Shown piece by piece: positions 57,972-64,000 of a DNA stretch of 64,000 nucleotides. Numbering within the stretch: position 1 is the stretch's first letter; each line of letters starts with the position of its first letter. The notes under the pieces are model-generated. The model was not told the origin of the DNA, searched no databases, and saw only the letters and a list, made by a program, of their open reading frames with translations. The DNA is from Parasponia andersonii (lineage: Eukaryota; Streptophyta; Magnoliopsida; Rosales; Cannabaceae): assembly GCA_002914805.1 (NCBI GenBank), contig JXTB01000594.1, positions 165,486 through 229,485 on the forward strand, in the 5' to 3' direction. The position numbers and the translations under genes are program-made.

Positions 57972-58620
57972 GAGTAGCTCTATTGTCATGCATTAGTCTA
58001 CTCTTACCACACTCGGACTAAAATCAGTCCTGATTTGAAACTTAAAATCTAATTAGTACTTAATATACTCCCTTGCTGTTCCAAAATAGTCCTTACTTTA
58101 AAATCCATTTTCTATTTCCCAGTCATCATAATATTCAAATTCTATTTTCCATTAACTTCTCATCATCATCGTCTTCTTATCCTCTATATTGCTCATTTTA
58201 TACCTTATTGTTCCACAATAGCCTTCACGTTAAAATCCTATTCTTCATATCCCATTCAACTTTTTCTTTTTCTCATCTTCTATCTTTTTCTCCTCCTATA
58301 TCGCTTCATCATATACTGCTCAATTAGTTAATACAATTAGGATGAGAATTAAAGGTTTGTTTATATCAAATTATCAATTAAAGAGAAGATATCGTGAGAC
58401 CTACTATGATTTTTTTAAAAGAGACATTTAAAATTTCCATTTATTTTTTAAATTTCAAAGGTCATAAGTTGTGTGTGGGTAATGTATGGTTTGATTTTTT
58501 TTTTAATTCTCTTTAAGTTTTTGTACTTAAAAGAAATTTTGTTTAGGGCTATTTTTGAAATAAAAAATGTTTTAAAATAAGGTGTATAGAGAGCAGATAG
58601 AAGGGTGACAATAGACCCAC
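57972..58620. mobile_element. MULE-type MITE with perfect 10-bp target duplication
   Basis: 649 bp flanked by TTTTATTAAA on both sides (57962-57971 and 58621-58630). The left end GAGTAGCTCTATTGTCATGC and the reverse complement of the right end GTGGGTCTATTGTCACCC are inverted partners. The TIR similarity continues at a lower level (TAGTCTACTCT against TATCTGCTCTC). The inside has two imperfect copies of a T(T/A)GTTCCA(A/C)AATAG unit about 130 bp apart (58076 and 58207), and no transposase. Long duplications of 9-11 bp are typical of Mutator-like elements. Confidence 0.75.
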
Positions 58621-58630
58621 TTTTATTAAA

Positions 58631-60576
58631 TTGAGGTTGTCAAAGTGTTTAGAATAGTATTTAGATTATGTGTTTCAAATTTAGAGAAGTTCAGAGATAA
58701 AGCAAATAAACGATGAGACTATAAAAGAGATAAGGGCAAAATTGCAGAAAAAATTGAAACTGAGATTTTATTTTTATGAAATAGCTGAACTTGAACATAA
58801 TTTTATTTGAAAATAGTATATATAATTAAGTTTGAGCCAATATGAAGAAAGTTTAGTGGAAGAGCTTATATTAAACAAATGATGACCACTTTGAGTGGGA
58901 TTGAACAGGTGGTAGTCAATGAGAAAGCATCTGAGTAGAGGACATTTCGACCACAAAGCAGCGGCCCAAAACCTTTCAATTTTCATGCATATCAAGGGGG
59001 GGCCTTATGCTTCATTTTCCATTTCCAAGCAAACTTAGCATTTTCAAGTTCCAAAATTTTTCTCTTCATTTTCTCTCAAACAAAAGACGCAACTAGCCCA
59101 TTTAACTCTGATTTTCTACCTTCCAATCTTTGATATTTTTACATAAAAACAATCGCAAAAGCTATTAGTTCAATATATATGAGAATTAGAGCCATCTAAG
59201 AAGGTTAGACCTTACATGCAAATGGTGGAAGTTTGAAGTTTTAAGAGATAAGTTCTTGACTTTGATCTTTTGCTTTAGAAAGATGATTATTTTGGTTTTA
59301 AGCTAAGCAATATGATGTCTTAGAAGAGATGTAATCTTAGAGGAGTGCTAGAGCTTGTGGTCTTGGAAGATTAAAGAGAATTAGCTTGGAAGAGAAAACC
59401 CAAAAGTAAATTTTGATTTCTATGGTAATTTTATAAGTTCAGTAATCATTTGAGGCCAAAACACCATGGCATATAATAAGTGTGTCTGAGTTATGATTTT
59501 GGTGAGTATTTCTTGATTTTTAATGATGTCTAGTACTTGCTAGAAGCCATGCCCAGTGATTTTGAGCCTTAAAATGGTTAAGTGAATAAAATTGGTAATA
59601 GTTAGAACTAGAAAATACCATGAACATAATCTACTCAAATTTTAAAATGGATTTTCCAGATGGTTGTGGAAAATTTTCAAGTAATCTCTAAGTCTATGTT
59701 TCAAGAAAATTTTGTATATATATGTCTAGAATCAAAAACTTGGTCATTCAGATTTGTGATAAGTCAGTTACGTTCAAAAGAATGCCAAGGGGTTGAAACT
59801 TCTATTTTTGAGAATCTAGAAATAAGAAAATGTTCAAACTTTGAAAACTACTTATAAGTTTTCAAATGATCGTAGTTTGATTTGAAATTTTTATGGTATA
59901 AAATAGATACATAAGGGTTTTCAGAATGGTATAAAATATGAAAAATTAATTTAAAATGGACCAGGGATGAGCTCTATAAATTAGGTCACCAAACTGTTTT
60001 TGTAATTTGCACTTATGTGTGAGTTTTGTACAGTATAACCAAGTAAATTAATTCTTGCTATTTTCTCACATATTTTTCCTTAACATTAGATTGAAAATGG
60101 TTTCAATTCGTCAAGAAAAACTCCCATAGCTCATGTAGTTAAGAAATTTTTAACATTTGAGATAAAATACTAGGAATCGATTTTTAGAGTTTTCAAACCA
60201 AGTGAACAAAATTTTGAAAAGTGGGCAAATATTTAAGCAATAATAGAATTTTGAAAAAATTCAATTATTTTTCCTTGAAAGTATATTTCAAAAGGGAACC
60301 AAGGGTTCAAGAAGTTTCTGAAATGGAATTCCAGTTAATGTTTTAAAATGCCAATATTATTGATCGTAAAGTATATTTCGGTACTCTGTAATGAGTCAGA
60401 TGACGATTTTGACTTGTGTTGAATGTTAAAATTTTGGAATGGATTCCCAATAGTTTAAAAGAAGATTGAAAACTCATTTTAGTTCTGAGAAAAATATTTG
60501 AGAACGATTTTTATCGGTTACGCATTTTTCGAGAAAATTGTATAAAAGGACATTATGAATGATTACATGTGGCATT
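58631..60576. other. AT-rich DNA, possibly transposon-derived, no gene
   Basis: No open frame with a recognisable domain. The composition (many AAATTTTGAAAA-like words) resembles LTR retrotransposon DNA and it runs directly into the LTR-like block at 60577, but I found no second copy in the window. Confidence 0.4.
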
Positions 60577-60984
60577 TCTATAACGCGCCAAACGTAAAAT
60601 TTAGCAAGTTGAGTTAGGATAGATTTAAGGGCTTAGCAATGACTAATTAGGGTTAATAGGGAAAGTCTAGAATTGAGATCTAATTAGTTAAGCTCTGATA
60701 ATTAATGTATGGCTTATGTATTATGAATACAGTATGACCGCTTGCGTAATGGATTGTTGATCAACACTCAGAGATAGATTTTTAAGCTCGTGAAAGTAGA
60801 AAGTGCAATTGTTTGACTACAACAACAAAAACTGTGTCCACTATATCTGTGATTGTGTTTATGTTGTGTCATGAGATTATTTATACCGTCAAATGAAATT
60901 AAAGTTATGACTACACTTGAACAATGGCACAAGCACACACATTACGCATATTGCCTGTAGAATGCGTGGAATACAACGATGCTT

Positions 60985-61310
60985 ATGTTGAGTTGCTATA
61001 TTGAGATTTCCATGTTTCAGTGATATTTGTAATGAATCACAAGATTGTGAATTAAGATGTTTCAGCGATGCTTATGATGAGACATTAGATTGTGAATTAT
61101 GCTTATGATGAGACATTAGATTGTGAATTAATATGTTTCAGCAATGTTTGTGATGAGTTGTTAGATTATGATTTGTATGTTTCAGTGATATTTGTGATGA
61201 ATCTCTAGAATTGGAATTATCTATTAAACTATGATGCTTGTAATGAGTCGTTAAGTTTAAAATATTCAGTTATATTTGTGATAAGTCACTAAGGTTTGAA
61301 ATTATCTGTT
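60985..61310. repeat. Minisatellite of about 45-65 bp units
   Basis: At least six imperfect units around ATGTTTCAGTGATATTTGTG, ATGAATCACTAGATTGTGAA. Starts fall near 61010, 61058, 61130, 61180 and 61285. One sub-block, TGCTTATGATGAGACATTAG plus ATTGTGAATTA, is repeated exactly at about 61068 and 61100. Confidence 0.7.
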
Positions 61311-61442
61311 ATCTACATTGTTTATGGTATGCCATGACGATTATTGCATGAATTAGGCTGTCAATCTTTATATATGGGATATGTTATTATGAAATTAAAA
61401 TTATTGAAGAATTCTATCTATAAATAGTGTGACTATCCTTAA

Positions 61443-62125
61443 GGACTTATTTGGTTGCAGTGGTAGAATAGTAATGATAATGGTAATAGTAATCAGAATA
61501 GAATGAGAAAAGAATGATAATGTAATTATATTGCTTAGTTAGAGTGGTGGAATCAGTAGCTGAATGGATATTCTTATATTTGGTTAATTTTGAAAAGGAA
61601 TAGAATTAACTATATAATAACAAAAATACCCTTAAGTTTAAAATGAATATTTTAAGTATTTTAAATTATATTTAGTATTAAATTATTTTATTAAATTTTT
61701 TTATATTTAGCATTATTTTACTTTATTAAATTATTTTATCAATCATTTTTTATTAATTGAATTATTATTTTATTAAATTATTTTACATTTAATATTAAAT
61801 TATTTTATTAATTAAATTATTATTTTGTTAAATTATTTTACGTTTACCATTATTTTATTTTATTTTATTATTTCATTAAATTATTTTATTATTAAATTAT
61901 TCTTTTATTAAATTATTTTACATATAGTGTTACTTTATTTTATTAATTAAATGGTATTCCATTCCACCTTATTCCGTCCATTTTTTAGTAGAATATAATT
62001 TCACTATATTTCTTTCCAATGAAAATACTTTTCTTATTTGGACTTTTTAATCAAATAATGAAATTGAGTCATTTTAGAATTGTTTCTATTTCATTCCTTT
62101 TTATTGCTCCTAACCAAACGGGGCC
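61443..62125. mobile_element. Tourist-like (PIF/Harbinger) MITE
   Basis: 683 bp with TAA on both sides (61440-61442 and 62126-62128). The left end is GGACTTATTTGGTTGCAGTGG; the reverse complement of the right end is GGCCCCGTTTGGTTAGGAGC. TAA duplication and a GG(N)C-CNTTTGGTT terminus are the marks of Tourist elements. The core (61640-61960) is made almost only of A and T, with repeated AAATTATTTTATTA words, and there is no transposase. Confidence 0.75.
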
Positions 62126-62710
62126 TAAGTGTATTTAACTGGTCCATGTGATTTCTGTGTAAGCTAGATTTATACTGATATACTATTGGTGATCTTTTTA
62201 TATTTGTGTGAGTGACTATTACATATAGATGCATATGATTACCACGATGGAACCTTTAAGTTTGTGGTTCCTCTAGAAGTTATTTCCGTGTGAATTGTGG
62301 AACTAGTGATGGCCCATAATCAAGGTTGATATTTTGTAGTGACACTTAGTTTCATTCACTACATTCACTACCTTACTAAGCTTGGTAGCTTACTCAGTAC
62401 TTCTTTATTGTAGGTAAGGGTAAAGAAAAAAGTCAAGCCGCGAGCATGGGAGCCTGTTATGGTATAAAGTACATATGGACCGCTAGTAGGGAAAGTGTTT
62501 TGTGATGCATTGGTTAAAGGTTATAAATAAATAACTCAAACTCTGGTATATTTTAAATTTTCGTATAATTGTATGGTACCATATACAATATAAACGTAAT
62601 AGTTTGAAAAGTTTTTGAAAAATCGTATTTTTAGAATTATTTAGTTCTCTCATCGAATTTTTCATTAAATGTGTTTCAAAACTTGTAACAATGAAGGGCT
62701 GTTATTTACA

Positions 62711-62755
62711 CCCCAAAAAAAAGGTAAAAAAGAAAGAAAAAAAAGGAAACTCAAG

Positions 62756-62792
<37 letters not shown>

Positions 62793-62944
62793 CACCAATC
62801 CAGTAGGTATTTTTTTTTTTTACCTATGCATAGGTATCAATTTGGCCAATGAAAATTTAGTATGCACATTTTTTTATTGTAAAAAGTAAGAAAGAGAAAG
62901 AACACTAATAATGCACATCTTTTCATGCGCTTCATTAATGATGC
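62711..62944. other. Low-complexity junction region beside rDNA
   Basis: Holds A-rich sequence, an (AT)n microsatellite at about 62759-62789, a T-run, and a perfect 16-bp palindrome TACCTATGCATAGGTA at 62821-62836. No gene. The rDNA-derived sequence starts at its right edge. Confidence 0.6.
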
Positions 62945-63135
62945 ACTGGGATCGTTCTGAGCGGCTCGAGAACTGCGGGAGCATGCGCGATGGGGCGCCG
63001 ATTTTTCGACAACCACCGAACGTCGCAGTGGCCACAGCCGAGTGCTCGTTTTTGGGCCAACTGCAAGGCGAGCAGCTCACGGGAGGCCATCCTCCGCCGG
63101 CCCGCCTGACCGCTGGGGTTGGGGGGGGCAATGTT
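62945..63135 (-). other. ITS2, degenerate and truncated near its 3' end
   Basis: The GC-rich sequence that follows the 5.8S on the minus strand, with the expected length of about 190 bp. It passes from rDNA-like (CCCCAGCGGTCAGGCGGGCC) into AT-rich DNA near 62945, about where 26S rRNA should start. No 26S sequence follows. Confidence 0.7.
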
Positions 63136-63251
63136 GTGTGATGCCCAGGCAGACGTGCCCTCGGCCTAACGGCTTCGGGCGCAACTTGCGTTCAAAGACT
63201 CGATGGTTCACATGATTCTGCAATTCATACCAGGTATCAAATTTCGCTACA

Positions 63252-63298
<47 letters not shown>
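63136..63298 (-). rRNA. 5.8S rRNA, degenerate copy
   Basis: 163 nt, the normal plant length, from AAACGACTCTCGG (63298) to GGGCATCACAC (63136). The conserved GATGAAGAA, GAATTGCAGAATC and CGAGTCTTTGAACGCAAG words are present. Compared with the plant consensus I know, several positions differ, most as C-to-T or G-to-A at CpG sites: AACGTAGCG reads AATGTAGCG, and GGGCGTCACGC reads GGGCATCACAC. 5.8S pairs with 26S in the large ribosomal subunit; such changes in a molecule this conserved suggest a pseudogene. Confidence 0.85.
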
Positions 63299-63529
63299 CG
63301 AAGTATCGAAGGACAAGCGACCTGTGCGCGGTGCACCGTCTCTGGGTCTGTGCACGAGCACATCCGCTCGTTTGTTTTCCTTGGTGCAGATAGCCCAGGG
63401 TTCGTTGGTCACACCAGGATAGCTCCCGATGGACGGGGGGAGGGGGGAGGTCTGTGGTAGGGATGCCCCTCGCCTCCCCCCGAGGGCGTTTAAACAGGTT
63501 CGCGGGTCGTTCTGCCGGGAAGATATCGA
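63299..63529 (-). other. ITS1
   Basis: 231 bp between 18S and 5.8S on the minus strand. It starts TCGATATCTTCCCGGCAGAA, with the usual GAACGACCCGCGAACCTGTT context. It includes G/C-homopolymer runs near 63433-63450. It is removed during rRNA processing. Confidence 0.8.
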
Positions 63530-63542
63530 CAATGATCCTTCT

Positions 63543-63611
<69 letters not shown>

Positions 63612-63772
63612 TGCTACGTCGTGGACAGCGAACCATCCGCATCGCCTCGATCCGAACACTTCACCGGATCATTCAATCGGTAGGAGTGACGGGCGGTGTG
63701 TACAAAGGGCAGGGACACAGTCAACACGAGCTGATGACTCGCACTTACTAGGAATTCCTCGTTGAAGACCAA

Positions 63773-63820
<48 letters not shown>

Positions 63821-64000
63821 AGGCCTGTCGGCCAAGGCTATAGACTCGTTGAATACATCAGTGGAGCGCACGTGCAGCCCAGAACAACTAAGGGCATCAC
63901 AGACCTGTTATTGCCTCAAACTTCCTTAGCCTAAGCAGCCATAGTCCCTCTAAGAAGCTGGCCGCAGAGGGGATCCTCCGCATAGCTAGTTAGCAGGCTG
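63530..64000 (-). rRNA. 18S rRNA 3' part, degenerate copy, runs off the window
   Basis: The last 471 nt of 18S on the minus strand, ending GTAGGTGAACCTGCAGAAGG-ATCATTG at 63530. The 5' part continues past the window end. Conserved helices are recognisable (GACGGGCGGTGTGTACAAAG on the + strand, 63689-63708). Many positions differ from the near-invariant plant sequence, mainly CpG to TpG/CpA: on the + strand, TTCTCGCGACGTCGCGGG reads TTCTTGCTACGTCGTGGA, GGAGCGACGGG reads GGAGTGACGGG, and CAACGCGAGC reads CAACACGAGC. This pattern fits long methylation without selection. Confidence 0.9.

Larger units (their letters stand above)
60577..62710 (+). repeat. Ty3-like solo LTR candidate
   Basis: Begins TATAACGCGCCAAACG, which looks like a decayed TGTAACGCCCC start of plant Ty3 LTRs. 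It ends GGGCTGTTATTTACA (62696-62710), like their G-T-T-A-C-A ends. Near the end is the phrase TTACTAAGCTTGGTAGCTTACTCA (about 62372-62396) and a splice-like GTAGGTAAGGG, also common in such LTRs. I see no primer site or coding region next to it, nor a target duplication. A minisatellite and a MITE lie inside. Confidence 0.45.

Noticed and set aside
60985..61310. Regular repeats that could suggest a CRISPR array
   Set aside because: Units are imperfect, spacers are not unique sequences of fixed length, and the DNA is plant nuclear; it is a minisatellite.
63077..63532. A 151-codon open frame on the minus strand and several others in the last kilobase
   Set aside because: They read through ITS1, 5.8S and ITS2 of the rDNA fragment and are not protein genes.

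Overview
The window is nuclear DNA of a flowering plant, most likely a eudicot. It is strongly AT-rich and dominated by plant transposon families: Ty1/copia, Ty3 of the Tekay/Del and Athila-like types, MULE, TRIM and Tourist-type MITE. It carries three plant protein genes with intron-exon structure where expected and ends in plant 18S-ITS1-5.8S-ITS2 sequence. I cannot name the species.

Layout. About 1-45,300 is a nest of decayed transposons. Element A (421-14014, + strand) is a copia-type LTR element bounded by the 5-bp duplication TTATA. An Athila-like Ty3 element (9097-13272, - strand) sits inside its 3' LTR, flanked by TATTAG. Element B (14088-20923, - strand, with an assembly gap at 19421-19569) is a second copy of the A family, placed tail-to-tail with A. 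Both copies keep a protease/integrase remnant but lack reverse transcriptase and RNase H. LTR pieces follow, including a large inverted repeat (21405-22682). Next comes a copia gag remnant and a MULE DNA transposon (27244-38917) with recognisable terminal inverted repeats and an 8-bp target duplication. A Tekay/Del-like Ty3 element (about 30340-37874) lies inside the MULE. A second copia pol remnant with its 3' LTR (39067-42790) contains a small, complete TRIM element (40738-41099). After it lies a DUF1985-type MULE remnant between two arrays of short palindromic repeats (42860-45290).

The region 45,300-57,000 is gene-bearing. It holds an intronless gene for an At5g39570 (PLDRP1)-like tyrosine-rich protein (49632-50669, +), a two-exon secreted DUF538 protein (54210-55012, +), and a complete four-exon bHLH transcription factor resembling DYT1 (55722-56679, -). 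The last two genes are convergent, about 0.7 kb apart. They are independent nuclear genes and I see no operon-like or pathway link. DYT1 relatives control tapetum (anther) development.

The region 57,000-64,000 returns to mobile DNA: a MULE-type MITE with a perfect 10-bp target duplication (57972-58620) and a Ty3-like LTR (about 60577-62710) containing a minisatellite and a Tourist-like MITE. Beyond these is a - strand rDNA fragment (about 62945 to the window end). Its many changes at CpG sites in 18S and 5.8S mark it as a methylated, decayed rDNA pseudocopy and not a working array unit.
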